64,000 nucleotides of DNA from the NCBI RefSeq assembly GCF_900100015.1, contig NZ_FNDD01000002.1, positions 294,363-358,362 of the forward strand. Reading direction: 5' to 3'. The translations under genes were made by a program, and so were the position numbers. The stretch's first letter is position 1. Every line of letters starts with the position of its first letter. The DNA comes from Vibrio xiamenensis (GTDB lineage: Bacteria; Pseudomonadota; Gammaproteobacteria; Enterobacterales; Vibrionaceae). This document shows, in pieces, positions 8,466 through 16,967 of this stretch. The notes below the pieces were generated by a model that worked only from the letters and a program-made list of their open reading frames with translations, searched no databases and was not told where the DNA came from.

Positions 8466-9185
8466 ATGAGAAAAATAGCAATTATTGTCTGTGACGCCGT
8501 CGCGCCGCCACTGGCCGCCGAATTTGGTGAATACGCCGATATGATCATGGCTGGCTTAGCGCCGTTTTCACAAGCGCAATACCCTGCTCTATTTGAATAT
8601 CACTGTTTTGATGCGGTGATGCAGCAACTGCCAAGCGATGTTGAAGCGTTTGACGGCTTTATCATTACCGGCAGCACTCACGATGCATACGCCGATAAAC
8701 CCTGGATTGAGCAACTCGCCGCTTGGATTATAAAGGTCGAGGCGTGCAAAGTACCGCTGGTCGGCATCTGCTTTGGCCATCAAATTATTGCTCGCGCATT
8801 GGGTGGTGAAGTGGCGAAATCCGATAAGGGCTGGGGATTGGGCGTCAGCATCAATCGCATCGAGCAGCACAAACCATGGATGACGCCAAAGCTCGACACA
8901 CTGCAGCTGTTGGTGAGCCATCAAGATCAAGTGCTGCGCCGCCCTGACTCACTTGAACTGATTGCTGCAAGCGATTTTTGCCCCAATTATATGCTTGGTA
9001 AAGGTGAACATATCTTTACCGTTCAGGGGCATCCTGAATTCAGTTTGGAGTTTGAACGCAAGCTCATTGAACGTAAGCGTAAGCTGTTAAATGAAGCGCA
9101 ATATGACCACGCGCTCACCAGTTTGGAGCTGCCACCCCATTCCAGCGTAGTGATGGGTTGGATTGCGCAGTTTTTAGCTCGCTGA
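8466..9185 (+). CDS. Class I glutamine amidotransferase-type hydrolase (SpuA/PuuD role proposed)
   Basis: A 239-residue stand-alone GATase1 domain. The nucleophile elbow GICFGHQI (Cys near residue 101) and the His-Glu pair in VQGHPEFS (near 188) make a complete catalytic triad. In polyamine pathways a class I amidotransferase (PuuD, SpuA) releases GABA from gamma-glutamyl-GABA. That job is proposed here because the gene is divergent from the PuuC-type dehydrogenase and no other hydrolase is seen. The elbow is of the GMP-synthase-like type, so an unrelated amidase role is possible. ATG 8466 has AAGGAG 8 bases upstream. The 3' end overlaps the convergent kinase gene by 12 bases. Confidence 0.7.
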   Translation: MRKIAIIVCDAVAPPLAAEFGEYADMIMAGLAPFSQAQYPALFEYHCFDAVMQQLPSDVEAFDGFIITGSTHDAYADKPWIEQLAAWIIKVEACKVPLVGICFGHQIIARALGGEVAKSDKGWGLGVSINRIEQHKPWMTPKLDTLQLLVSHQDQVLRRPDSLELIAASDFCPNYMLGKGEHIFTVQGHPEFSLEFERKLIERKRKLLNEAQYDHALTSLELPPHSSVVMGWIAQFLAR

Positions 9186-10664
9186 ACGGGTATCGGTCAG
9201 CGGCAGACTGAGCGCGGCAATAAACGTATTGCCCGCAGCTTGGCTAAGGCTTAGCGTCCAACCGTTTAAATGGCACAGATTATTGACAATCGATAGCCCT
9301 AAACCGTAGCGCGTAGCATCGCTGCGGGCAAAATCGACTTGAAACAGTGGGTCGGTGAGCTTCTCGAGTTGCTCATCATCGAGCGGCTGTTCGACGTGAT
9401 TCACGATACGCAGCACCAGCGCATTATTAACCACTTGGCTGTTGAGGCGTACCTTTTGCGTTCGCACGCCATAAAACAGCGCGTTATCAAGTAAATTGAC
9501 CAAAATGGTTTCGAGGCTAAACCTATCTGCCATCAGCGGTTTTGAATACGCGCTTTCAATCGTTACCCGTTGAGCAGTATCAGGCTGTTTAAACGACAGC
9601 TCTTTGACAATCTGCTCAAGCAGATCGCTAAGCTCAAGCGGCTCAATATGGCGCTCGATTGAGGTTGAAGAAGTGCGTTGGAGTAACAGCAGTTTCTCGA
9701 CAATATTGCGCATACGATTCGCAATCGACAGCATGTCCTGCTTATAGGTTTCGCCAATGCGCGCATCATTGGGATAGCGAATATACACTTCGGTCAGAGC
9801 AATGATTTCCGAAATCGGCGTTTTCAGCTCGTGGGCGATATCACCGGTAATGCGTTTTTCGTTGCTTAATAACTTAAAGTTATTTTGGATATAGTTATTG
9901 ATCTCTTGGCGAATCGGTTCAATCTCTTCCACTGGCCGCGCCGGCGTTGACAGCAAACGTGGAGTATTACTGGACACTTTTTTGCTGCCCGCGTGATCTT
10001 CTACCAGCATCGATTTCAACTCGCGATTGAGTGAATCCAGCGGCTTTAGACCTTTATCAACAATGGTAACCGCCAAGTAACGCATGACTGCAAGCGATAG
10101 GCAAAAACCGCTCACTAACAAAATATCGATGATCAGCAGCGAGTGTTCCGTGCTTTGATCAGACTTATAAATGGTCAAGTACACTGGCACAGGGTTGCCA
10201 TCACCGCGCGCTAATTTCGGCACAAAATACGACAGCGAGGCACGCCCCGATAACCCATTAGGCAGCTCAACGGGCACGATTTTACTGCTGCCAAGAGGCA
10301 ATTCGGTTTTCAGTAAATCGACGTTCGAGTAAGCCTCAAGTGAGGCCGAGCGCTGCAAACTTTCTTCACCCTGCCACACTTGGTAAAACTGCGGATCTTT
10401 GCCGGGCTTAAATTCCGGCGCAGCATCGCTATTTAGCGCCACATCAATATGGCTATCGACTTGGCGAATATGCGATTTCAGACTGTTGGCTTTATTGAGC
10501 ATCGCTTGGTCAAACTGGCTGTCGACCCAACCATCCACACTCAAATCAACGCTCAAAAACACGCCAAACACAATCAAACCAAACACCGCCGACAGCGAGT
10601 TGATCAAATTGCGTTTGATCGACTTGGTTTTGACAAGCTCCTGAGTTTTAGCTGTATGTGGCAT
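9174..10664 (-). CDS. Sensor histidine kinase of the eptA operon (PmrB/BasS-like role)
   Basis: A 496-residue membrane kinase. It has an N-terminal transmembrane segment (about residues 20-42), a periplasmic sensor region of about 130 residues, a second membrane segment (about 175-197), a long linker, the H box GDIAHELKTPISE, the N box VNLLDNALFYG and the G2 box RYGLGLSIV. It would sense an envelope signal and phosphorylate the regulator encoded 28 bases upstream. An in-frame GTG at 10676 is an alternative start. I chose ATG 10664, with AGG about 11 bases before it. Gene order eptA-regulator-kinase is that of eptA-basR-basS. The sensor region was not matched to any named ligand-binding fold. 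Confidence 0.85.
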   Translation of the reverse strand: MPHTAKTQELVKTKSIKRNLINSLSAVFGLIVFGVFLSVDLSVDGWVDSQFDQAMLNKANSLKSHIRQVDSHIDVALNSDAAPEFKPGKDPQFYQVWQGEESLQRSASLEAYSNVDLLKTELPLGSSKIVPVELPNGLSGRASLSYFVPKLARGDGNPVPVYLTIYKSDQSTEHSLLIIDILLVSGFCLSLAVMRYLAVTIVDKGLKPLDSLNRELKSMLVEDHAGSKKVSSNTPRLLSTPARPVEEIEPIRQEINNYIQNNFKLLSNEKRITGDIAHELKTPISEIIALTEVYIRYPNDARIGETYKQDMLSIANRMRNIVEKLLLLQRTSSTSIERHIEPLELSDLLEQIVKELSFKQPDTAQRVTIESAYSKPLMADRFSLETILVNLLDNALFYGVRTQKVRLNSQVVNNALVLRIVNHVEQPLDDEQLEKLTDPLFQVDFARSDATRYGLGLSIVNNLCHLNGWTLSLSQAAGNTFIAALSLPLTDTRSAS

Positions 10665-10691
10665 AGATTGATTCACCTAACAACGCGAAAC

Positions 10692-11378
10692 TTACTCTTC
10701 GACAATGTAGCCAAAGCCACGCTTATTTTTGACCGGTAAATCAGCGCCGAGCTGGCGGACTTTTTTACGCACCGCAGATAAATGCGCTTCGATGGAGTTT
10801 TTCGATAAATGATCAAAACTGCCGACCACCGCTTCGCTGATCATTTCAATGCTGACCACTCGACCTTTGGCGCCAAACAGACACTGGACAATTTTAAACT
10901 CGTTTTTGGTCAGCTCAATCGAGTGCTGACGATAAGAAAACACTTTGAGGCTTTTATCGATATCAAAATCACCCACGCGAATGTGGTTATCGACCGCAGA
11001 TGGATTACTGCGCCGAGTGATAGCTAAAATTCGAGCATGCAACTCTTCAAACGAGAACGGCTTGGTAAGGTAATCATCAGCCCCTTCCAGTAAGCCATCA
11101 ATCCGGTCTTGCGTTTCAGTCTTAGCCGACAAAATCAAAATTTGGGGCATAGGTTTTTGTTGATGAATGGCTTGCTGGCGAATGGTTTTAAGAATGTCCA
11201 TGCCCGCAACACTGGGCAACATCAGATCCAGCACAATCGCATCATAGTGATTATTTAGCGCCATACTTAACCCTTCTGCACCATCACCGCTATCATCCAC
11301 CGCAAAACCGAGATTGTTGAGCCCAACCGACAGACTGCGGCGCAGCGGCTCTGAATCTTCAATAATTAATAGCTTCAT
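10692..11378 (-). CDS. OmpR/PmrA-family response regulator
   Basis: A 228-residue regulator with a receiver domain (acidic pair ED at residues 7-8, phosphoacceptor Asp51 in AIVLDLMLP, Lys in YLTKPFSFEEL) and a C-terminal winged helix (KNEFKIVQCL, then IEAHLSAVRKKV). ATG 11378 starts MKLLIIEDSEP at the expected receiver N-terminus. The frame extends to 11429, but that would add a non-homologous tail. It lies 148 bp after eptA and 28 bases before the kinase gene. Two CTTAA(G/T) direct repeats with 5-base spacers in the upstream intergenic region match the binding pattern of PmrA, so this protein is the likely reader of those sites. Confidence 0.9.
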   Translation of the reverse strand: MKLLIIEDSEPLRRSLSVGLNNLGFAVDDSGDGAEGLSMALNNHYDAIVLDLMLPSVAGMDILKTIRQQAIHQQKPMPQILILSAKTETQDRIDGLLEGADDYLTKPFSFEELHARILAITRRSNPSAVDNHIRVGDFDIDKSLKVFSYRQHSIELTKNEFKIVQCLFGAKGRVVSIEMISEAVVGSFDHLSKNSIEAHLSAVRKKVRQLGADLPVKNKRGFGYIVEE

Positions 11379-11526
11379 GGTTTGCTCAAAGGTGATGGAT
11401 TGAATTGGCTCGATATTATCACAGTTCATGGCGCTAACCTGATTGAGAGTAAAAGGTATTTTTGCAGTGTTAGATTACGCGCTGCCTCATGAAGTTGACC
11501 GCGAGGCAGCGACGTTCAAAAAGGCG

Positions 11527-13161
11527 CTAAGACGGTCGGCATTGAGCGACTAAATCTAAGCTTGAATCTTTCACTTGAGTTTCCACACCGTAAAAACCGA
11601 GCAGGCTATGGAAGAAGTTATCATGGGAGTAAGCATTGGTTTTAGCTTCGCGAGCCAGGCAATCGGTGTCGATGCCCTTTTGCTGCGCATACTGGCTTGG
11701 TAGCCACATCAACCAAGGAACCTGAGTTTGCTCAATCGGTGCTATTGCATACGGCGTACCATGCAAATATAAGCCTTTCTCGCCCAACGATTCACCGTGG
11801 TCAGAAATGTACATCATGGCGACATTGTAGCGGTCGGCATGACCTTCTAGCTTTTTCACCACTTGCGACAAAATGTAGTCGGTGTAAACCAGAGTATTGT
11901 CATAGACATTGGTGATCTGCTGGTCAGTACATTTCTCGATGTCGCTGCGATTGCACGCAGGAGAAAACGTCCCCATATGCTGCGGATAACGCTGCCAATA
12001 AGTGGGGCCGTGGCTACCAATCGTATGCAGGACCAATAGTTTGTCGGCATCATCCTTGTTGATAAAGGTATCGGCATCTGCCAACATCACCGAATCAAAA
12101 CAGGTTTTGCCATCACAATCGTCATTCTTTAGTGACGATTTTATCTCTTTATACGCCAGTTTTTTCGCGACACCTTTGTCGCCACCGTCGTTATCGATCC
12201 ACAAAATATCCACTCCGGCATGGGCAATCACATTCAGCACGTTGTCCTGCGCCATCGCTTTGGCTTTGTTGTAGTTACTGCGCTCAAAACTTGAAAACAT
12301 GCACGGCACCGAGAGCGCGGTATAAGTACCGCATGACGAGACATCTTGAAATGAAATCAGATTTAAGTCTTTGGTATAGGGATTGGTGTCACGCTCATAG
12401 CCGTTGTATGCGAAGTTCATTCCCCGCGCGGTTTCCCCAAGCACCAACACCATTAGGGTCGGTTTACCATTTTGCGCTTTTCTAAGCGTCGCGTCCTCAC
12501 CCTGTGGTTGGTATGCCAGCTTAGTAGTGAAATGAGCCTTATCGATATAGCGCACCGCGTTAAAAATGTGTGCTGGAATGATCATTTTGCTCAGGTACTT
12601 ATTGTTGCGCCCAACCGATGCGTAATCTTTATAGCTGATGGCAGCAACGAAAATAATGCCAGCGATACCCATTAATATCAGGCTACTACGCGCCACCAGC
12701 ACTTTAAACCAAGTTCGTTGAGGCACTATATCGACACTAAAAATAAAGACGGTGGGAATCACCCCAAACACCAACACATATAGAATTGAGCTGATGTTGA
12801 AATAAAAGGAGGCTTCAGAAAGGTTAGTTTCAAACACGCTCTCCATCATCGAGGTATCAAACATCACCTGAAAATTCACTGCGGCATAAAGCGCTGCTGC
12901 TGAGGTCAGGGTAAACAGTGCCATGAGAGGTTTGAACAAATACGGCAGTGCAAACACTGAAAAGATGATCACAAAACAGCAGAACAACAAAAATGGCGCG
13001 GTATAGGGAAACCACGGATGGGCAGCGCCTTCACTAAGGTCGAATATTTTAGCAACCACCGGATAATTCAGCACCGTTGCAAAATAGAGCGCCATCAGTG
13101 CGACGAAGGTGGTCATTTTGAGTTCAATACGGGGAAAACTGTGAAAAATTCTCAAGCTCAT
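11527..13161 (-). CDS. eptA: Lipid A phosphoethanolamine transferase
   Basis: A 544-residue enzyme of the YhjW/YjdB/YijP superfamily. About five N-terminal transmembrane segments fill residues 15-190, and a periplasmic sulfatase-fold domain follows. Metal and catalytic motifs are seen: LGETARGMNFAYNGYERDTN, the nucleophile threonine in SSCGTYTALSVPCMFS, and SDHGESLGEKGLYLHG. EptA moves phosphoethanolamine from phosphatidylethanolamine to lipid A phosphates, lowering surface charge and giving resistance to cationic peptides and polymyxins. It is the first gene of an operon with a two-component system. A PmrA-box-like repeat lies about 50 bases upstream of the start. A relative acting on core sugars is less likely given the operon. 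Confidence 0.9.
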   Translation of the reverse strand: MSLRIFHSFPRIELKMTTFVALMALYFATVLNYPVVAKIFDLSEGAAHPWFPYTAPFLLFCCFVIIFSVFALPYLFKPLMALFTLTSAAALYAAVNFQVMFDTSMMESVFETNLSEASFYFNISSILYVLVFGVIPTVFIFSVDIVPQRTWFKVLVARSSLILMGIAGIIFVAAISYKDYASVGRNNKYLSKMIIPAHIFNAVRYIDKAHFTTKLAYQPQGEDATLRKAQNGKPTLMVLVLGETARGMNFAYNGYERDTNPYTKDLNLISFQDVSSCGTYTALSVPCMFSSFERSNYNKAKAMAQDNVLNVIAHAGVDILWIDNDGGDKGVAKKLAYKEIKSSLKNDDCDGKTCFDSVMLADADTFINKDDADKLLVLHTIGSHGPTYWQRYPQHMGTFSPACNRSDIEKCTDQQITNVYDNTLVYTDYILSQVVKKLEGHADRYNVAMMYISDHGESLGEKGLYLHGTPYAIAPIEQTQVPWLMWLPSQYAQQKGIDTDCLAREAKTNAYSHDNFFHSLLGFYGVETQVKDSSLDLVAQCRPS

Positions 13162-13210
13162 AATTTCGTTTAAAGGGACAATATAACTTTCAGAATACTG
13201 TGCTCTTTAA

Positions 13211-13227
13211 CTTAAGGATGACTTAAG
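13211..13227 (-). promoter_or_regulatory. PmrA-box-like direct repeat upstream of eptA
   Basis: CTTAAG-N5-CTTAAG, matching the YTTAAK-N5-YTTAAK pattern known for PmrA binding in Salmonella. It ends 49 bases before the eptA start. Read on the minus strand, TATTCT (13197-13192) lies 13 bases downstream and may act as a -10 element. Confidence 0.75.
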
Positions 13228-13608
13228 AAACTCTGAATTTTGCGTAGCGCAAAGTTTTTAACCAATCCATTTCAAATATGCAATCACAATCATATTTTGT
13301 AATGTAACAAAACCCTAACATTACCAGTTGCGGAGCCATGCATTGGTTGAGATGGAAAATGCAAAGCACTCAAGCGATAGTCTGTCAAAGCTCACATTTT
13401 TCCCAACTCTCAGCCAAAAACGTCTGCGCTTGGAAGTCATAATCGACCAAAAAATCCGCATTTTTAACGTACAAACAACAATATAACTCCAATTTATGCG
13501 ATCTTGACCCCACGAGAACACTGTTCTATTACGCAACAATTTGCCAGCTAGGAAGCCAGATTCCAGTTGCCATGCGTCTCATTCGATATCAGTAGCTTTT
13601 CATCGTTT

Positions 13609-13625
13609 CTTAAGTAAATCTTAAT
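13609..13625 (+). promoter_or_regulatory. PmrA-box-like direct repeat upstream of GT9 glycosyltransferase
   Basis: CTTAAG-N5-CTTAAT on the plus strand, 60 bases before the glycosyltransferase start. TAAATT at 13636-13641 is a possible -10. It has the same hexamer and spacer as the eptA site, so both units are probably read by the same regulator. Confidence 0.75.
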
Positions 13626-13685
13626 AAAGCCGCCCTAAATTAATGGTTGTAGGAAATAACAAATAATAATCACAAGGGGTTGTCT

Positions 13686-14837
13686 ATGAGCACTACCTTA
13701 ACAATAAAAAATGGTTTGCGTCGCTTTGACAAAGCACGTAAAAGGCAGATGCAATCGCTAACAGGAAGCTTATTAAGTGCGCTAAATAATCGAACCAGTT
13801 GCGAAACAGAATTGCTAAAACCCGAGGAAACAAAACGTATTGCGATTGTGCGAAACAACAGTCGTGTTGGAAATACGGTGTTCTTGATTCCTTTTATCCG
13901 TCAAGTTCAGCAGTTCTATCCTGACGCTGAAATCACCTTGATCCAAAAGATGCCTTGGCAGCAGCAAATATTCGAAAACATGGGCATTGCCAAGTTTGGC
14001 TTTACTCAGTTTACGTTTAAAAATTGGCGACAATGCCTGCGCAATCTTAAGGCGTTACGTCAAACACAATACGATTTGTGTTTGATGCCATTTGCGTCGT
14101 CGCAAGATGCGATTACCTGCGCCTTGATCAATGCCAAAAACAAAGTCGCACCGAGTCATGAGCACTACAACAATGCGTTCACTCACACCTTTGAACCGCA
14201 AGTTGTCTACTCTCATGCTTCACTAAGATGTTTGAGTTTGTTACCGCGTTTGGCGCATCAATCGCTGCATAAAACCAGTCATCAAATGACGTTTAGCGAA
14301 CAAGAACTTGAGGTTGGCAAGGCGGCTCGCCAAGCTCTAGGTTCCAACGATAAACGGGTGATGGCCTATTTTCGCGGCGCTCGCGGGGATAAAAAGATGT
14401 CAGACCAAGCGTGGACTTCAATTCTTGAGAAGTTTGACGCGGCCAGCGACACCCCGATCAATTGGGTTGAAGTGATGGGGCCGGAAATTTGTCAGCCACT
14501 TGGCAAATGTGACCACGCCTACCGCGCTTCTAGTTTGCGCGAATTGGCGTGCTTCTTGAAGCATACGGATGGCTTTATTAGCTGCGACACGGGTCCGCTG
14601 CATTTAGCGGATGCCGCTGATGTCGCTTGTATTGGTCTCTACACTCACACCAATCCGGAAATGTATGGTTTGTTGGGTGAGCGCTGCGTGCATATCGATG
14701 ATATCGATGGGTTTGACGCCAGCAAGGTGTTAGCCCATGTGCTAAACCAGCGACCAAATAATGTCGTACCAATCACGACAAGCTTTCACGAACAGCGCCT
14801 GCGCGAGGTGGAGCTCGGGCAATTACAAGCGCTGTAA
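13686..14837 (+). CDS. Glycosyltransferase family 9 (heptosyltransferase-like)
   Basis: A 383-residue GT-B enzyme of family 9. The N-terminal domain starts at RIAIVRNNSRVGNTVFLIP (about residue 52). The sugar-nucleotide site includes FISCDTGPLHLADAA (about 297) followed by IGLYTHTNPEMYG. Family members add heptose or a similar sugar to the lipopolysaccharide core on the cytoplasmic side of the inner membrane. ATG 13686 has AAGGGG 6 bases upstream, while a TTG at 13680 would abut the ribosome site. It is monocistronic, divergent from eptA, and preceded by a PmrA-box-like repeat, so a role in stress-induced core remodelling is inferred. The sugar and acceptor are unknown. Confidence 0.82.
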   Translation: MSTTLTIKNGLRRFDKARKRQMQSLTGSLLSALNNRTSCETELLKPEETKRIAIVRNNSRVGNTVFLIPFIRQVQQFYPDAEITLIQKMPWQQQIFENMGIAKFGFTQFTFKNWRQCLRNLKALRQTQYDLCLMPFASSQDAITCALINAKNKVAPSHEHYNNAFTHTFEPQVVYSHASLRCLSLLPRLAHQSLHKTSHQMTFSEQELEVGKAARQALGSNDKRVMAYFRGARGDKKMSDQAWTSILEKFDAASDTPINWVEVMGPEICQPLGKCDHAYRASSLRELACFLKHTDGFISCDTGPLHLADAADVACIGLYTHTNPEMYGLLGERCVHIDDIDGFDASKVLAHVLNQRPNNVVPITTSFHEQRLREVELGQLQAL

Positions 14838-14866
14838 TCTAAAAGCGTTGTAATCCAACCAAACGA

Positions 14867-14907
14867 GTTCGCCCTACTGGTGATTTGTCACCACCAATAG
14901 GGCGAAC
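14867..14907. terminator. Bidirectional terminator, nested hairpin
   Basis: An outer 10-bp stem (GTTCGCCCTA / TAGGGCGAAC) encloses an inner 6-bp stem (TGGTGA / TCACCA, loop TTTG). It lies between the convergent GT9 gene and GntR gene. Confidence 0.75.
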
Positions 14908-14985
14908 TTGTTCATTGCTCTGTTAACCACTGACTTATTAGCAACTGTCTTGCACCGATTTACCTTTAAAAGCCCTTAATAGCTG

Positions 14986-15696
14986 TTAATAGCTGTCGAT
15001 GGTGATCATCACCGAATCCGGACGCCAATATTCAAATTCACAGTCGATAATTTGATTGAACTGGTTGTAGTTAACCCGGCAAATCTTAAGTACCTGCTGA
15101 CCACTGGCAATCCCAAGTGCTTTCGCTACCGCATCCGGCGCGGCGGTTGGAATCACATCAAATCGCGAGCGGCTGGTGGTATAACCATATTTTTGCTCGT
15201 AAAGCTGCGTCAATGACGCGGTAAGATTCTCACTTAAAATCCCTTCAAACAACTCGCTGATCAGGCAGTTCTCAACATACAACACAGCGCGCCCGTCGAT
15301 ATAGCGTAAACGACGAATCAAATGAATGGTCGGCAAATCACTGCGCTCAAGCACGCGTGCATAGTCGCTGCGCGCCATCTGTGTTTCAACACTTAATAAT
15401 CGCGTTTCTGCAATACGGTGCTGGTCATGAATCATTTGATGAAAGTGGCTACGTGACAACGGGTTGTAATGCACTCGCGGTGGTGACACAAACCAGCCTT
15501 TACGCTCCTCACGATAGATCAATCCTTCGGTTTCCAGTGAGCTTAACGCGTCTTTAATTGTGATACGCGTGGTCGCAAAGCGCTCACAAAGCTCACGCTC
15601 AGAAGGCAATTTTTGCTGCGCGGTAATCACACCACCTGCGATCTGTTCGCGAATCACCGCTTTAATTTTGCTCAGTTGCGTGGTTCTACCCGCCAT
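14986..15696 (-). CDS. GntR/HutC-family regulator with UTRA ligand domain
   Basis: A 236-residue repressor-type protein. The winged helix is at residues 5-70 (QKLPSERELCERF, TRITIKDALSSLETEGLIYRE). A UTRA domain follows (LIRRLRYIDGRAVLYVENCL). UTRA proteins sense small imported metabolites; PhnF and PhnR of phosphonate systems are examples. I chose ATG 15696 (MAGRTTQLSK). A longer TTG-initiated frame to 15729 would place a predicted operator inside the coding region. It is divergent from the ABC importer operon, and an identical 12-bp motif lies just before each gene, so it probably controls both itself and the operon. Confidence 0.85.
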   Translation of the reverse strand: MAGRTTQLSKIKAVIREQIAGGVITAQQKLPSERELCERFATTRITIKDALSSLETEGLIYREERKGWFVSPPRVHYNPLSRSHFHQMIHDQHRIAETRLLSVETQMARSDYARVLERSDLPTIHLIRRLRYIDGRAVLYVENCLISELFEGILSENLTASLTQLYEQKYGYTTSRSRFDVIPTAAPDAVAKALGIASGQQVLKICRVNYNQFNQIIDCEFEYWRPDSVMITIDSY

Positions 15697-15699
15697 CCA

Positions 15700-15711
15700 T
15701 GAACTAGTCCA
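15700..15711. promoter_or_regulatory. Operator candidate for the GntR regulator (own gene)
   Basis: TGAACTAGTCCA, a near-perfect dyad centred on ACTAGT, lies 3 bases from the regulator start codon on its upstream side. The identical 12-mer occurs at 15883-15894. Confidence 0.65.
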
Positions 15712-15882
15712 GAAAATACCATCACTCAACCTTAGCTGGGTTAAAAACCAAATGCAAATCGCGCTTTAATTGGTGAAATTTTGTTCTTATTTTCGATAAT
15801 TTGTCAAAAATAGGTAAAAAAACGTTCATATTTTTCGATTTAAACCGTAATAATTTTTCTAAAGGATAGAAAACACACTAAC

Positions 15883-15894
15883 TGAACTAGTCCA
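15883..15894. promoter_or_regulatory. Operator candidate for the GntR regulator (importer operon)
   Basis: TGAACTAGTCCA, identical to 15700-15711. It lies 14 bases before the binding-protein ATG and directly before its AGGATGGA ribosome site. Repressor bound here would block transcription of the operon. Confidence 0.65.
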
Positions 15895-15908
15895 TAGGAT
15901 GGATAATT

Positions 15909-16955
15909 ATGAAACCACTACTTATCACCGCAACACTGGCGAGCATTTGCTGCGCCAGCACCGTTTGGGCCGCTGACTTAGACGCCCTAGTCAAAGCGGC
16001 ACAAAAAGAAGGTCAGGTCTACAGCATTGGTATGCCTGACAGCTGGGCCAACTGGAAAGACACTTGGGCCGATTTAACCAGCAAATATCAGATTTCCCAT
16101 CAAGATACCGACATGAGCTCGGCGCAAGAAATCGCCAAGTTTGACGCCGAGAAATCCAACGCGACCGCGGATATCGGTGATGTCGGCTTTGCCTTTGCCC
16201 GCGTTGCCGTGCAAAAAGGCGTGACCCAACCTTATAAACCTTCAACTTGGAGCGAAATCCCTGACTGGGCGAAAGATGCCGATGGCAATTGGATGTTGGC
16301 GTATACGGGAACCATTTCGTTTATTTCCAACAACAATTTGGTCAAGAACGCACCGCACTCTTGGGGCGACATTCTTAAAGGGGATTACAAAGTCACCGTC
16401 GGTGATGTCGGGGTTGCGGCGCAGGCCAACAACGCGGTATTAGCTGCGGCGTTTGCCAACGGTGGCAGCGAAGCCGATTTGAGCCCAGCCATCGACTATT
16501 TTGCCAAATTGGCGAAACAAGGTCGTTTATCGTTCACCGATCCATCACTGGCAAACCTTGAAAAAGGCGAAGTGGAAGTGGCGATTTTGTGGGACTTCAA
16601 CGCCCTCAACTACCGCGATAAAATTGATCGCTCGCGCTTTACCGTTACCATTCCGCAAGATGGCTCGGTGATTTCCGGTTACACCACCATCATCAACAAA
16701 TTCGCCAAAAACCCCAATGCCGCTAAGCTGGCGCGCGAATACATTTTCAGTGACCAAGGACAGATCAACCTTGCCAAAGGTTACGCTCGCCCAATTCGCA
16801 CCAACGTGACCTTGCCAAAAGACGTTCAAGACAAGCTGATTCCAAATTCAGAATACTCCAACGTGCACCCAATCAAAGATTTCAAAGCTTGGGAAAAATC
16901 GGCGCGCAAACTGCCACGTCAATGGCAAGAAAGTGTTTTGATCAATCAGCAATAG
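15909..16955 (+). CDS. Periplasmic substrate-binding protein, organophosphorus ABC importer (proposed)
   Basis: A 348-residue binding protein of the ferric-iron/phosphonate/spermidine type. The signal peptide ends at VWA (residues 19-21), followed by ADLDALVKAAQKEGQV. The fold hallmark SWGDILKGDYKVTVGD is near residue 149 and VAILWDFNALNYRD near 222. It belongs to the same broad class as PhnS of 2-aminoethylphosphonate importers. The class alone does not fix the ligand. The enzymes encoded downstream suggest an esterified phosphate or phosphonate. It is the first gene of a six-gene operon, with the operator candidate directly upstream. Confidence 0.8.
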   Translation: MKPLLITATLASICCASTVWAADLDALVKAAQKEGQVYSIGMPDSWANWKDTWADLTSKYQISHQDTDMSSAQEIAKFDAEKSNATADIGDVGFAFARVAVQKGVTQPYKPSTWSEIPDWAKDADGNWMLAYTGTISFISNNNLVKNAPHSWGDILKGDYKVTVGDVGVAAQANNAVLAAAFANGGSEADLSPAIDYFAKLAKQGRLSFTDPSLANLEKGEVEVAILWDFNALNYRDKIDRSRFTVTIPQDGSVISGYTTIINKFAKNPNAAKLAREYIFSDQGQINLAKGYARPIRTNVTLPKDVQDKLIPNSEYSNVHPIKDFKAWEKSARKLPRQWQESVLINQQ

Positions 16956-16967
16956 TTGGATAAGTCT

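Larger units (their letters stand above)
13162..13685. promoter_or_regulatory. Divergent regulatory region between eptA and the GT9 gene
   Basis: 524 bp without a convincing gene. It carries two direct-repeat boxes (13211-13227 facing eptA, 13609-13625 facing the glycosyltransferase). The middle part is A/T-rich and shows no other structure I can support. A 72-codon minus-strand frame at 13321-13539 has no ribosome site or recognisable product. Confidence 0.7.

Noticed and set aside
13321..13539. 72-codon minus-strand frame in the eptA/GT9 intergenic region
   Set aside because: No ribosome site and no recognisable sequence. It lies within a region that serves as a divergent promoter.
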